This document shows, piece after piece, positions 52,551 to 61,156 of a DNA stretch of 61,156 nucleotides. This DNA is from Nitrosospira multiformis (lineage in GTDB: Bacteria > Pseudomonadota > Gammaproteobacteria > Burkholderiales > Nitrosomonadaceae). How positions within the stretch are numbered: position 1 is the first letter of the stretch; each line of letters opens with the position of its first letter. The position numbers and the translations under genes are program-made. The DNA lies in the NCBI GenBank assembly GCA_017306155.1, contig JAFKJB010000021.1, forward strand, positions 1 to 61,156, written 5' to 3'. The notes under the pieces are model-generated. The model worked only from the letters and a program-made list of their open reading frames with translations, was not told the origin of the DNA and searched no databases.

Positions 52551-54076
52551 CAGGGCCGTATGTCCAGTCTGACCCGGGATGCCGCGAAGTCACCCGCCTT
52601 CAACACGCCTATCCGGATCGACCCTTCCATGTTCAAGCCCTCCAGATCATCCAGCAGGTTTAATTCGAATGACTGCTTCAGGCGGCCGGTTTCTTGTCGC
52701 CGCTGCCGATCTTGTTGCCGCGGTGAAAAGCGATCCAGGTTCAATTCATCGATATCCACTTCAAAGGCAAGGTGCGGCGGAATGAAGCCGCTTGCCGAAA
52801 ATATTGCCGCGATATTGCTGTCTGCCATGGTTCCGTTCAGCTTTGCCCGCGCATTACGGGTCAAGCCGTCGAGGGAGGCGCTGCCGGAAAGGCTTCCCTG
52901 AATGCCATTCACGGGGAGACTTGCACCCTTCGCCTCGATTTCTGCTTTCAATTCCGGCAGACTCAGCCAAAGCGCCTGGATATTGCCGCCAAGCGGCGAG
53001 GAAAAACGAGCCTTTATAGCTTGGCTTTGGTTTTTCGATTCCAGATCGGCCGTGAACACCTCACTCCGAAAATCCGTCAGGGTGCCCTTTATCGACGAAA
53101 GAGAAAACTTTCCGCTGGTCAGGCTATGGGACCCGTTAATTTTTGCCACCCCCAAAACTTTATCCCCGGTCACGTTCTGTCCCTTCAAGCCCAGCCGGGA
53201 GGCATTTACCCCGATATCAAAACTGCTGTCAATGCTCCTTATCCCGGCATCGAAGGTGAACCTATCGATGCTGAATTCCCTTCCTTCCTCCAAAAGGCTG
53301 GCAGAAAAATTTCCGCTCGACTGGATGAGCAATCGGGTTGTGTCCGGAAGCTGCGCCTCGGCAGCGAGCTTCACCCCATTGAGCGCGAAATACCGCCTCT
53401 CTGCGTTCAAAGCCAGGTGAAAACGCATGCGAGTTGCCATATCCACTTCGGGGCGCCCAGGATGGGTTATGTTAAACCCCAATTCCACGTTGCTGCGAAT
53501 TGCATCACCCGCATCTGCCCGTTCCTCCGCCCGGTCGGCTTCCAGTCCAATGTTCCGGAATACGAAATGCGTGTCGCTGTCTTCATCCCGAAACGCGAGC
53601 ATGGTTTTTTCCATGCGTACCCGCCCGATATCCAGGTGGAAGCCTTCCTGTTGCTCCTCGCTCCTGATCAGATCATCGATGTTGGTGCTGCCATCGGAAA
53701 AACGGATCAGATTGGCTTTCAGCCCTGTTATATTGATTTCATCCAGCACCAGCTCCTTTCGAAGCAATGGCAGGATTTCGAAAGAAACGTGAACCTTCTC
53801 TATGGTCGCGAATTCGTCGTCACTGTTACGTTCACTGAGGGAAAGCCTGTTGAATTCCACGCCAGGGCTGGGAAAGAACGCAAGCGTGATGGGGCCATCC
53901 AGCCTGAGCCCCCGCTCCTTTTTCTCTTTCACCAGCCGGATGATCTCCGGCTTATAGGCATTGGGATCAAAAATGACAACGATATAAATGATGCTGCTCA
54001 GCAGCAGAATCGTTAAGCCGGCAAATAGAAATAGGAAAAGGAAAGAAGCGTTGGTACAGCGGGGGTAGCGGTTCAT
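52550..54076 (-). CDS. AsmA-family protein
   Basis: 508 residues from the ATG at 54076; the frame extends into the tRNA gene upstream and that part is spurious. An N-terminal membrane helix (ASFLFLFLFAGLTILLLSSI) is followed by a long beta-rich periplasmic domain typical of AsmA/YhdP-type proteins (LRLDGPITLAFFPSPGVEFN, SLSERNSDDEFATIEKVHV, LNEINITGLKANLIRF-like). These proteins move or organise phospholipids and affect outer-membrane lipid balance. Its stop overlaps the mutY start. Confidence 0.85.
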   Translation of the reverse strand: MNRYPRCTNASFLFLFLFAGLTILLLSSIIYIVVIFDPNAYKPEIIRLVKEKKERGLRLDGPITLAFFPSPGVEFNRLSLSERNSDDEFATIEKVHVSFEILPLLRKELVLDEINITGLKANLIRFSDGSTNIDDLIRSEEQQEGFHLDIGRVRMEKTMLAFRDEDSDTHFVFRNIGLEADRAEERADAGDAIRSNVELGFNITHPGRPEVDMATRMRFHLALNAERRYFALNGVKLAAEAQLPDTTRLLIQSSGNFSASLLEEGREFSIDRFTFDAGIRSIDSSFDIGVNASRLGLKGQNVTGDKVLGVAKINGSHSLTSGKFSLSSIKGTLTDFRSEVFTADLESKNQSQAIKARFSSPLGGNIQALWLSLPELKAEIEAKGASLPVNGIQGSLSGSASLDGLTRNARAKLNGTMADSNIAAIFSASGFIPPHLAFEVDIDELNLDRFSPRQQDRQRRQETGRLKQSFELNLLDDLEGLNMEGSIRIGVLKAGDFAASRVRLDIRP

Positions 54077-54088
54077 AGGCGGGAAAGA

Positions 54089-54162
54089 TGGAGCGGGTGA
54101 AGGGAATCGAACCCTCGTCGTAAGCTTGGGAAGCTTCTGCTCTGCCATTGAGCTACACCCGC
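54089..54162 (-). tRNA. tRNA-Gly (CCC anticodon)
   Basis: A 74-base cloverleaf with encoded CCA. The acceptor stem GCGGGTG (5' end at 54162) pairs with CACCCGC at the 3' side; the D arm is AGCTCAATGGCAGAGC, the T arm contains GGTTCGATTCC. The anticodon loop is TTCCCAA, giving CCC, which reads GGG codons. A CCC isoacceptor beside the AsmA/mutY genes is unremarkable. Confidence 0.93.
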
Positions 54163-54512
54163 CGCGTAGCTGCGGATTATACGGAAACTAAGCCATAAAT
54201 GGCAGTAGCGCTTCCCTTATTCGAAACCAGGTTCTTCATCCGGGTGCGCCAAGTTCTCCCTTCCCGTTGACCTTGAGCGACCCTAAGATCGAATGGTATT
54301 CGGGCATGCCTCTCAAAGGCGCAAGGGGTCTAACGGGATAACAGGCATCGAGACCTGCTTTCTCAGTCCCTGGCTGCAATCCTGATGGAACATCCAGTTT
54401 CAACCGGAGTCGACTAGGAGGTAGCTGCGCCGTATAATTCAAATTATAAAATAGGCATACTGTGGAAAGCCAACTTCTGGGCCCGCATTTTCGCTAGGCG
54501 ACTCTTTGGAAA
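54163..54512. other. Gap upstream of thiS, nothing firm
   Basis: About 350 bases with no gene. A minus-strand frame (54236-54442) has no family features. I looked for a thiamine pyrophosphate riboswitch and did not find its consensus. The start of thiS has a weak ribosome binding site. Confidence 0.5.
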
Positions 54513-54755
54513 ATGATACAACTTATAGTCAATGGCCAACCCCGGCTTGTTCCTTCTCCAGATTCGGGGACTGATTCACGGACAACGAATGAGGCAAGAC
54601 TGAACATCAGGCAATTACTGGAGCACATGGGGTTGCAGGGCAAGCGAATCGCGGTCGAGCGCAACGGTGAAATCGTACCGCGCAGCCAATTTGACCAGCC
54701 GATGCTTGCAAGCGGCGACAAGCTTGAAATTGTCGTTGCCGTGGGTGGAGGGTAG
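54513..54755 (+). CDS. thiS: Sulphur carrier protein ThiS
   Basis: An 80-residue ubiquitin-fold protein ending in VAVGGG with the C-terminal Gly-Gly on which the thiocarboxylate forms. It begins MIQLIVNGQPRLVP. The insert at residues 15-30 makes it longer than the usual 66 residues. It donates sulphur for thiazole synthesis and is followed three bases later by thiG. Confidence 0.9.
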   Translation: MIQLIVNGQPRLVPSPDSGTDSRTTNEARLNIRQLLEHMGLQGKRIAVERNGEIVPRSQFDQPMLASGDKLEIVVAVGGG

Positions 54756-54758
54756 CAC

Positions 54759-55553
54759 ATGGACAAGCTTGTCATCGCAGGTAAAGCCTATTCCTCACGC
54801 CTTCTGGTGGGCACGGGAAAGTATAAGGACTTTGACGAGACCCGCACCGCCGTGGATGCCAGTGGCGCAGAAATCATTACCGTGGCTATCCGCAGAACCA
54901 ATCTCGGCCAGAATCCGGAAGAGCCCAGCCTGCTGGATGTGCTGCCGCCATCGCAATATACGCTGCTGCCCAATACGGCCGGATGCTACACGGTGGAGGA
55001 TGCAGTAAGAACCTTGCGCCTTGCGCGCGAATTGCTGGACGGTCATACCCTGGTGAAGCTGGAGGTCCTGGGCGATCCGAAAACACTCTATCCCAACATC
55101 GTTGAAACCCTCAAGGCAGCCGAGATTCTGATCAAGGAGGGTTTCCAGGTCATGGTCTATACCTCGGATGACCCTATTGCCGCCAGGCAGCTGGAAGAGA
55201 TCGGCTGCATCGCGATCATGCCCCTGGCATCCCTGATCGGTTCCGGCATGGGTATCCTCAATCCATGGAACCTGCAGATCATCATCGAGAACGCCAAAGT
55301 CCCGGTCATTGTGGATGCCGGTGTGGGTACGGCGTCGGATGCAGCAATTGCAATGGAACTGGGCTGCGATGGCGTGCTCATGAATACGGCTATTGCTGCC
55401 GCGCAAAATCCGGTGCTGATGGCATCAGCGATGAAAAAAGCGGTTGAAGCGGGACGTGAAGCGTATCTCGCCGGCCGGATGCCGAAAAAGCTGTACAGTG
55501 CCAGTCCCAGTTCTCCAGTGGAGGGGGTTATCGGCAATATGTCAGGGAAATAA
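54759..55553 (+). CDS. thiG: Thiazole synthase ThiG
   Basis: A 264-residue TIM-barrel enzyme: [21 protein letters not shown], then [36 protein letters not shown] (Schiff-base Lys), [20 protein letters not shown] and [18 protein letters not shown]. It condenses DXP, ThiS-thiocarboxylate and dehydroglycine to the thiazole phosphate. No thiO or thiH lies beside it, so the glycine-oxidising partner is elsewhere. Confidence 0.94.
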   Translation: MDKLVIAGKAYSSRLLVGTGKYKDFDETRTAVDASGAEIITVAIRRTNLGQNPEEPSLLDVLPPSQYTLLPNTAGCYTVEDAVRTLRLARELLDGHTLVKLEVLGDPKTLYPNIVETLKAAEILIKEGFQVMVYTSDDPIAARQLEEIGCIAIMPLASLIGSGMGILNPWNLQIIIENAKVPVIVDAGVGTASDAAIAMELGCDGVLMNTAIAAAQNPVLMASAMKKAVEAGREAYLAGRMPKKLYSASPSSPVEGVIGNMSGK

Positions 55554-55601
55554 GGACCGGAAAGGATTTTTCACTTCCACCTGTCCTTCCCAGGCATATC
55601 A

Positions 55602-56291
55602 ATGGTTGAACATACTCCCCATCGTCCCATCCGCAGCTTCGTTCTTCGCCAGGGACGCCTTTCAAACGCGCAGCGGCGCGCCCATGAAACATTGATGCCG
55701 AAATACGGCATTCCTTATTCCGGGAAACTACTTGAGCTGGACCCTGTCTTCGGCAGAAGTGCGCCCAGATTCCTGGAGATCGGCTTCGGCATGGGCGAAA
55801 CCACAGCGCTGATCGCGCAGATGCATCCGCAGAATGATTATTTAGCCGTTGAAGTCCATACGCCCGGCGTAGGCAGCCTGCTCAAGCAAGTGGAAGAGCT
55901 GGGGCTTACGAACATACGCATTATTCAGCACGACGTGGTCGAGGTCCTGCAACACGCTTTGCCCCCTGAGTGCTTCGATGGAGTGCACATTTTCTTTCCC
56001 GACCCGTGGCCCAAGGCGCGCCACCACAAGCGCCGGCTGATACAGGCAGAATTCGTCGCCCTGCTCTGCAGCCGCCTGAAGCCCGGCGGCTATATCCACG
56101 TGGCGACCGACTGGGAGGATTATGCAGAGCAGATACTGAGCGTATTGAGCGGTGAACCGTATTTGACCAATACCGCGGCCGGATATGCACCGCGCCCGGA
56201 ATATCGTCCAATGACCAAATTCGAGCAGCGGGGCTTGCGGCTCGGGCACGGGGTCCGGGATGTGATATTCCGGAAAAAGCAGGCCGCCTGA
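55602..56291 (+). CDS. trmB: tRNA (guanine-N7)-methyltransferase
   Basis: A 229-residue Rossmann methyltransferase. The SAM motif is [15 protein letters not shown], followed by [20 protein letters not shown], the family signature. The N-terminal region has [18 protein letters not shown]. It forms m7G46 in tRNA variable loops. It follows thiG with 48 bases between. Confidence 0.94.
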   Translation: MVEHTPHRPIRSFVLRQGRLSNAQRRAHETLMPKYGIPYSGKLLELDPVFGRSAPRFLEIGFGMGETTALIAQMHPQNDYLAVEVHTPGVGSLLKQVEELGLTNIRIIQHDVVEVLQHALPPECFDGVHIFFPDPWPKARHHKRRLIQAEFVALLCSRLKPGGYIHVATDWEDYAEQILSVLSGEPYLTNTAAGYAPRPEYRPMTKFEQRGLRLGHGVRDVIFRKKQAA

Positions 56292-56306
56292 AGAGGCTTA
56301 TGAAGC

Positions 56307-57551
56307 TTATACCCGGCTTTGCATGGGAAGGAAAATCTGCAGCAAATCGTTCAAAAACCGCCTGCCGGCCAGAGTAGGCGCAATGCGTTGAAAATCCCGC
56401 GTTATCAGCTGCCGCCGTTCCGCCTCGTCGAGTTGGCGCTGGATATGAGTGAGAGCCAGTCCTGTACGTTCAATGAACATTTGCGGGGCAAACCCATCGG
56501 TCAGGCGTAGCGCGTTCATCATGAACTCAAACGCGCGATCGTTCCGTCCTACTTCGTGCTGCTCCATGATAGGAGGTTCAGATGCCGTTTCGGGGACCGA
56601 TCTGCTCAGATACTCCTTCGGCTGCCTGTAGCGCATCTGGCGCACGATCCTGTCGCGAAAGCTTATTTTGCTGTGCGCGCCGGCACCGATCCCCAGATAA
56701 TCTCCGAACAGCCAGTAGTTCATGTTATGGCGGGATGCGCATCCAGGCCGGGCAAAGGCCGACGTTTCATAATGTGCATAACTTTCCCGCGCGAGCGTCT
56801 GTTCGATCATTGCCTGCATGTTCGCTGTCAGCTCATCATCGGGCAGTGAGGGTGGGTAGCGATGAAACAATGTATTGGGTTCGAGCGTCAGATGATAAGC
56901 GGAAATATGCTGCACGCCATAAGCGACGCCAGTCTCGATATCGTCCCGCGCTTCTTCCAGCGTCTGGTTTGGCAAACCATACATCAGGTCGAGATTCACG
57001 TTGTCGAAGTTCTTCTGCGCAATTTCGACTGAGCGACGGGCATCCTTGTCGTCGTGTATGCGGCCGAGTGATGTAAGGTGACGAGCATTGAAACTCTGAA
57101 TGCCGATGGAGAGGCGATTGATCCCTGCGGCACGGAAATCCGCAAATTTTTGTGCCTCGAATGTTCCGGGATTAGCCTCCAGCGTTATTTCAGCCAGATG
57201 CTCCAGCGGCAGCAAAGCTCTGACGGCGGCGAGAATCGCATCTATGGAGCGGGGACTGAACAGGCTCGGCGTTCCGCCACCAAAAAAAACACTGATGACC
57301 TTGCGTCCCCATATCTGGGGCAGTGAGGCTTCCAGGTCACGGATGAGGGCGGCCACATACTCGGCCTCGGGCATGCTCCCGCTCCGGTCGCGAACTTCAT
57401 AGGAGTTGAAGTCGCAATAGGGGCATTTTTTCATGCACCACGGAATGTGGACATAAAGGCTCAGCGGGGGCAGAGACTTCAGCTGGAGGGCCTGGGAGCC
57501 GAGAATCGCCGCAGGAGAAATAATTGCTGTCATGATGAATCGAAGAGACAA
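56307..57551 (-). CDS. hemW: Radical SAM haem chaperone HemW-like
   Basis: A 414-residue protein: LYVHIPWCMKKCPYCDFNSYE carries the CxxxCxxC cluster. Also seen are FFGGGTPSLF, EANPGTF and INRLSIGIQSF, which occur in HemN/HemW. Without the HemN-specific N-terminal extension it matches HemW, a haem-binding chaperone, rather than coproporphyrinogen dehydrogenase. Two possible starts (57551 or 57533). It is downstream of rdgB on the minus strand. Confidence 0.9.
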   Translation of the reverse strand: MSLRFIMTAIISPAAILGSQALQLKSLPPLSLYVHIPWCMKKCPYCDFNSYEVRDRSGSMPEAEYVAALIRDLEASLPQIWGRKVISVFFGGGTPSLFSPRSIDAILAAVRALLPLEHLAEITLEANPGTFEAQKFADFRAAGINRLSIGIQSFNARHLTSLGRIHDDKDARRSVEIAQKNFDNVNLDLMYGLPNQTLEEARDDIETGVAYGVQHISAYHLTLEPNTLFHRYPPSLPDDELTANMQAMIEQTLARESYAHYETSAFARPGCASRHNMNYWLFGDYLGIGAGAHSKISFRDRIVRQMRYRQPKEYLSRSVPETASEPPIMEQHEVGRNDRAFEFMMNALRLTDGFAPQMFIERTGLALTHIQRQLDEAERRQLITRDFQRIAPTLAGRRFLNDLLQIFLPMQSRV

Positions 57552-57647
57552 GCGAAAGGAGCCATTGTTTCAGCAGTGGTTGAAATTGTCTTTCTCTTCT
57601 GTTTTTGTAACGGTTGAATCGAGGAGGCAAACGAACAAGCGGTCAAA

Positions 57648-58241
57648 TCAGGACTGTTCCTGCCTGATCCTCTCGACGAGTTGCGCGAGCGCTTTTCCGC
57701 GATGGCTGATCCGGTTTTTTTGCTCCATCGGAAGCTCCGCCGCTGTTTTGCCGAGGTCTGCCAGAAAAAAATAGGGATCGTAGCCGAAGCCGCCGCTACC
57801 CCGGGGATTAAGCAGGATTTCCCCATGCCAGCTTCCGTCGGCAATAATGGGTTGCGGATCTTCGGGATGCCGCAGCAGCACCATAACGCAGTAATAGTAC
57901 GCCCGGCGGTCACCCTGGTTTCGCAGCACATCCACCAGCTTCTGATTGTTGCGTTCATCCGATTTCGGTTCCCCTGCGTAACGGGCGGATAAGATACCCG
58001 GCTTGCCGTCAAAAATATTGACGCAAATGCCGGAATCATCGGCGAGTGCCGGCAACCCGGTATTTTTGCTCGCGTGCCGTGCCTTGGTGAGCGCATTTTC
58101 AACGAAAGTGCAATAAGGTTCTTCAGCCTCGGGAAAATCGAATGCCGACTGGGGCAGCACCTCGATTCCCAGAGGTTCCAGCAAGTGGCGAATTTCTCGC
58201 AATTTGCCAGAATTATTGCTGGCAATGACCAGTCTTTGCAT
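57648..58241 (-). CDS. rdgB: dITP/XTP pyrophosphatase
   Basis: A 197-residue Ham1-type enzyme. VIASNNSGKLREIRHLL opens the protein; FVENALTKARHAS and ADDSGICVNIFDGKPGILSARYAG follow, and GFGYDPYFFL is near residue 150. It removes dITP, ITP and XTP from the nucleotide pool. It lies six bases after rph. Confidence 0.94.
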   Translation of the reverse strand: MQRLVIASNNSGKLREIRHLLEPLGIEVLPQSAFDFPEAEEPYCTFVENALTKARHASKNTGLPALADDSGICVNIFDGKPGILSARYAGEPKSDERNNQKLVDVLRNQGDRRAYYYCVMVLLRHPEDPQPIIADGSWHGEILLNPRGSGGFGYDPYFFLADLGKTAAELPMEQKNRISHRGKALAQLVERIRQEQS

Positions 58242-58247
58242 ATCCGT

Positions 58248-58964
58248 TTATCTGTTCAATGCGTTTTTCTGAAGCGCGATCAGTTCCCGTATTCCCTGCT
58301 GCGCCAGATCCAGCATCCTATCCAGATCATTCCGGCTGAACGGCATGCCTTCGGCCGTTCCCTGTATCTCCACCAGGCCAAAGTCATCCGTCATGACAAT
58401 GTTCATATCCGTATCACAGCGCGAATCTTCCAGGTAATCGAGGTCCAGCACCGGCACACCCTCGTAGACGCCCACTGAAACCGCTGCAACATGACCGGTG
58501 ATCGGCGTGGCTTCCAGCGCCTGCTTGCTCAGCAGCGTTCCTACCGCATCATGCACTGCTACAAATGCGCCCGTGATACTCGCCGTGCGAGTGCCGCCAT
58601 CGGCCTGGATCACGTCGCAATCCACCTGAATGGTGCGCTCCCCCAGTTTTGTCAAATCCATTACCGAACGCAAGGCGCGCCCGATCAACCGCTGAATTTC
58701 CATCGTCCTGCCGGACTGCTTGCCTTTGGCGGCTTCCCGCTGCATGCGCTCATTGGTGGAACGCGGCAACATCCCATATTCTGCCGTGAGCCAGCCCTGT
58801 CCCTTACCCCGTAGAAAAAGAGGCACTTTCTCATCCACGCTCGCAGTACAGATTATCCGGGTATCGCCACATTCGATCAGCACTGAACCTTCCGCGTGCC
58901 GAGTGTAATGCCGGGTAATCTCAATGGAGCGAAGTTGATCCGGGTAACGTTTGCTGGGACGCAT
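58248..58964 (-). CDS. rph: Ribonuclease PH
   Basis: 238 residues from the ATG at 58964 ([20 protein letters not shown]); codons upstream of it in the frame have no homology. Signature parts are [37 protein letters not shown] and [21 protein letters not shown]. It trims the 3' ends of tRNA precursors by phosphorolysis. It is followed by rdgB in the usual betaproteobacterial order. Confidence 0.94.
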   Translation of the reverse strand: MRPSKRYPDQLRSIEITRHYTRHAEGSVLIECGDTRIICTASVDEKVPLFLRGKGQGWLTAEYGMLPRSTNERMQREAAKGKQSGRTMEIQRLIGRALRSVMDLTKLGERTIQVDCDVIQADGGTRTASITGAFVAVHDAVGTLLSKQALEATPITGHVAAVSVGVYEGVPVLDLDYLEDSRCDTDMNIVMTDDFGLVEIQGTAEGMPFSRNDLDRMLDLAQQGIRELIALQKNALNR

Positions 58965-59135
58965 AAGTTGTACTATATCCTTCACTGTTAGCTGGATGGT
59001 GACACATAACCGAACAAGTCGAACGTGCATGCCGCCTTTCGATTGCGGGGAAACGCCGACTCGTTTCCTTTGGAGGCGGCAACGATATGCGATAATGCCG
59101 TAAGCTCCCAATTTTAACGCATCAAGAACCTTCGA

Positions 59136-60029
59136 GTGGATGATCGAGTGGACGAGTTAGCCAAGATCTGCAGCATGACCGGCTATGCAGCGGTCGCGAA
59201 AGAACTTCCGCAGGGGTCTCTGAATCTGGAACTTCGCTCGGTCAACAGCCGTTATCTCGATATCCAGTTTCGCCTTCCCGACGAATTCCGGCAACTGGAA
59301 GCCGCAATGCGCGAATTTCTGGTCGCCCGCCTCAAGCGCGGAAAAATCGAGTGCCGCGTCAGTTTTTCCCGGATTACGCCGCCTGAAGATTTGCAGCATA
59401 TTAATACGGATTTGTTGCAAAAATTGCTGGAACTGGACCGTGCCGTCAGAGCGGTACTGCCCGAGGCTCGAGGGCTGGCAGTGGCAGATGTCCTTCGTTG
59501 GCCCGGAATACTGGGGACGGAATCCTCCTCCGCCGAGAGCCTTTTCGGGCCATGCATGGAGTTGCTGCGTGCGGCACTGGTCGAACTGGCCGCTGCCCGT
59601 AGCCGTGAAGGCGCAAAACTTAAAACCGTATTGCTGGAACGCCTCGGCAATATGCGCCGACTTGCATCCGAAGTCAGTCCACGCATTCCTGCTTTACTGG
59701 CGACGTTTCAGGAAAAGCTCAAAGCGAGACTGTGTGAGGCCATAATAAATTGCGATGACGAACGCATCCGCCAGGAACTGACATTGTTTGCCAGCAAGAT
59801 CGATGTGGATGAGGAACTGTCGCGCCTTCAGGCGCACTTCGATGAGGTGGAGCGCGTTCTGGAGAAAGGCGGGGCAATCGGCAAGCGGCTGGATTTCCTG
59901 ATGCAGGAACTCAATCGGGAGGCCAATACCATTGGCGCAAAGTCCGTGGATGCGGAAGTATCGAAGATCTCGGTGGAACTCAAGGTATTGATCGAGCAAA
60001 TGCGGGAGCAGGTACAGAACATCGAGTGA
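59136..60029 (+). CDS. yicC: YicC-family endoribonuclease
   Basis: A 297-residue protein from a GTG; the conserved part begins at [16 protein letters not shown], so the true start may be later, close to the MTGYA methionine. The family hallmarks are [23 protein letters not shown] and [22 protein letters not shown] at the C-terminus. YicC proteins act in stress-related RNA decay. It is divergent from rph. Confidence 0.88.
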   Translation: MDDRVDELAKICSMTGYAAVAKELPQGSLNLELRSVNSRYLDIQFRLPDEFRQLEAAMREFLVARLKRGKIECRVSFSRITPPEDLQHINTDLLQKLLELDRAVRAVLPEARGLAVADVLRWPGILGTESSSAESLFGPCMELLRAALVELAAARSREGAKLKTVLLERLGNMRRLASEVSPRIPALLATFQEKLKARLCEAIINCDDERIRQELTLFASKIDVDEELSRLQAHFDEVERVLEKGGAIGKRLDFLMQELNREANTIGAKSVDAEVSKISVELKVLIEQMREQVQNIE

Positions 60030-60090
60030 TGTTTTATTCACATAAACTCAAACAGCCTCATCGCTGCGGCAGAAACAAGTAAAAGACCCT

Positions 60091-60120
60091 CTTCCTGAAA
60101 GGCTAAGGGTTTTTTATTTG
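60091..60120 (+). terminator. Possible intrinsic terminator after yicC
   Basis: ACCCT and AGGGT pair around a loop, followed by TTTTTT. The stem is short and the loop long, so confidence is low. Confidence 0.4.
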
Positions 60121-60244
60121 TTTAATGGAAAGCGAACGTCTGCAATTATTGATATGAAGCTCAACAATGGATTGGATGCAAAATGTGGCTTTCCTTGTGG
60201 TAAAGATCGATAGGATTAGTGAAAGATACTGAGGATTAAGTTGC

Positions 60245-61012
60245 GTGAACGATGTGGCGTCAGCTTCAGTGTCTTCTATTAAGCACAGCGATTTTATTAT
60301 CTATGTGGATGAGAGCGGCGATCATAGCTTGCAGGTCATTGATCACGATTACCCGATGTTTGTATTGTCATTTTGCATTTTCCGTAAAGACGTCTATGCA
60401 GAAGTAGTGACTCCAGCAATACGCAAGCTTAAATTTGCCACCTTCGGCCACGATATGGTGGTGCTGCATGAGGCGGATATCCGACGCAAAAAAGGTCCAT
60501 TTTCAAGTCTATCCAAGGCGCCCCGTGAAGCATTTTTGAACAATTTAACCGATATTATCGATGCTTCCACCTTTCAACTGGTTGCGGTGGTGATCGACAA
60601 ACGACGATTACGGGAGCGATATGTTAGACCGGAACACCCCTATTATCTGGCGCTGGAGTTTGGACTGGAGCGTATCTATCTTTTATTGAAAGATGCTGGC
60701 CAGAATGATGCATTAAGCTATGTAGTATGCGAGGCGCGAGGAGCAAAAGAAGACGCGGAGTTAGAACTCGCATTCCGGCGCATTCGAGATGGTGCAAACT
60801 ACCATCGTCGACAACTTCCCTTTGATCTTATCATCGCTGACAAAAAGACGAATTCAGAAGGCTTGCAGTTGGCTGACTTGACAGCGAGACCGATTGGTCT
60901 ATCTATACTTAGGCCTGATCAGGAAAATCGAGCTATGGATGTTCTCGAGGGGAAATTCTATCGAAATAGCGGGGGCTATAAACAAGGAGTAGGCCTGAAA
61001 GTCTTTCCCTAG
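60245..61012 (+). CDS. DUF3800 protein
   Basis: A 255-residue protein from a GTG start. The opening FIIYVDESGDHSL is the YxDESG signature of DUF3800, followed by VIDKRRLRERYV and LQLADLTARPIGLSILRPDQ. These proteins carry an RNase H-like fold with acidic residues and are found near mobile elements and defence genes. The target is unknown. It is followed immediately by an IS5-family end, and no partner gene is seen in the window. Confidence 0.85.
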   Translation: MNDVASASVSSIKHSDFIIYVDESGDHSLQVIDHDYPMFVLSFCIFRKDVYAEVVTPAIRKLKFATFGHDMVVLHEADIRRKKGPFSSLSKAPREAFLNNLTDIIDASTFQLVAVVIDKRRLRERYVRPEHPYYLALEFGLERIYLLLKDAGQNDALSYVVCEARGAKEDAELELAFRRIRDGANYHRRQLPFDLIIADKKTNSEGLQLADLTARPIGLSILRPDQENRAMDVLEGKFYRNSGGYKQGVGLKVFP

Positions 61013-61156
61013 GGCCTGTTGACGTTTTGATCTAAAGGTTTTGTGATTAGGAAGAAAACTCGTATTGTTAAAGCTCTCATACAGTAACAACACGAGTTTT
61101 CGATGCCCCGATTGCTGCTCAGTGACGAGTATTGGTCGAAGCTGCACAAGATTCTG
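61013..61156 (+). mobile_element. IS5-family insertion sequence, left end, partial
   Basis: The sequence GGGCCTGTTGACGTTTTGATC just after the DUF3800 stop codon resembles IS5-family termini, and a transposase reading frame begins 90 bases later. The right end is outside the window, so ends and target site cannot be verified. Confidence 0.6.
61103..61156 (+). CDS. IS5-family transposase, N-terminal 18 residues
   Basis: The frame begins MPRLLLSDEYWSKLHKIL and runs off the window. The pattern LSDEYWxKL is the usual opening of IS5-family (IS427-like) transposases with a DUF4096-type N-terminal domain. No ribosome binding site is obvious. The assignment rests on a short stretch. Confidence 0.6.
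   Translation, partial: MPRLLLSDEYWSKLHKIL

Noticed and set aside
52772-54016. 414-codon plus-strand frame opposite the AsmA-type gene
   Set aside because: It is antisense to a gene with a clear membrane helix and family pattern, and the sequence itself has no domain.
54077-54148. Upstream extension of the AsmA-type gene into the tRNA
   Set aside because: The first 24 codons of the longest frame translate tRNA-Gly sequence; the ATG at 54076 is the natural start.
54163-54512. TPP riboswitch upstream of thiS
   Set aside because: No CTGAGA...ACC(T)TTGAACCTGATC-type conserved core is visible, despite the location.

Overview
The window looks like the chromosome of a betaproteobacterium. The housekeeping order kdsC-lptC-lptA-lptB-rpoN-hpf-hprK-rapZ, a DUF3460 protein, and the thiS-thiG-trmB / hemW-rdgB-rph / yicC neighbourhood all fit that class. 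A Nitrosospira-type nitrifier is my best guess, but this is inference from gene content; no ammonia-oxidation gene lies in the window. Both ends run into insertion sequences: an IS3-family (IS2-group) end at 1-286 and an IS5-family end from about 61013.

Layout. 1-1190: IS end cutting into a frameshifted DUF927 helicase pseudogene. 1.2-4.5 kb: sparse region with an exported repeat protein and small glycine-rich lipoproteins. 4.6-11.6 kb: a metal/cation island with a Fur-like box and promoter, a DUF5132 protein, two HMA_2-like proteins (one broken at an A9 tract), an Ala/Gly repeat protein, a divergent MetK paralogue overlapping its neighbour, and a 1040-residue P-type ATPase.

11.9-18.1 kb (extending to 20.3 kb if the amine oxidase belongs): the most interesting part. 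A multicore precursor peptide carries four near-identical units, each with three aromatic-X-Asn triads (HVN, FVN, HAN). It is followed by a protein with a GYPxCCC motif, a radical SAM/SPASM enzyme, an HExxH protein resembling the 2-oxoglutarate peptide beta-hydroxylases, an HxD...H Fe(II)/2-oxoglutarate oxygenase and a TPR protein, packed with stop/start overlaps. A flavin amine oxidase follows after overlapping palindromes. I read this as a RiPP pathway of the multi-cyclophane (triceptide-like) kind whose peptide is also oxidised by two unrelated iron oxygenases.

20.3-29 kb: repeat-rich low-density stretch (REP-like hairpins, a MITE-like element and palindrome, a patatin remnant, a cold-shock gene), then an RND efflux pump and its fusion protein, a TPR remnant and an unrecognised 398-residue protein. 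29-38.2 kb: a fatty-acid beta-oxidation block on the minus strand (thiolase, hydratase/dehydrogenase, thioesterase, acyl-CoA ligase, FadE). 38.2-60 kb: core genes (miaA, DAHP synthase, btuF-like, ispH, kdsC-lptCAB-rpoN-hpf-hprK-rapZ, ubiX, 5-FTHF ligase, mutY, an AsmA-family gene, tRNA-Gly(CCC), thiS-thiG, trmB, hemW, rdgB, rph, yicC). 60.2-61.2 kb: a DUF3800 gene beside an IS5-family end.
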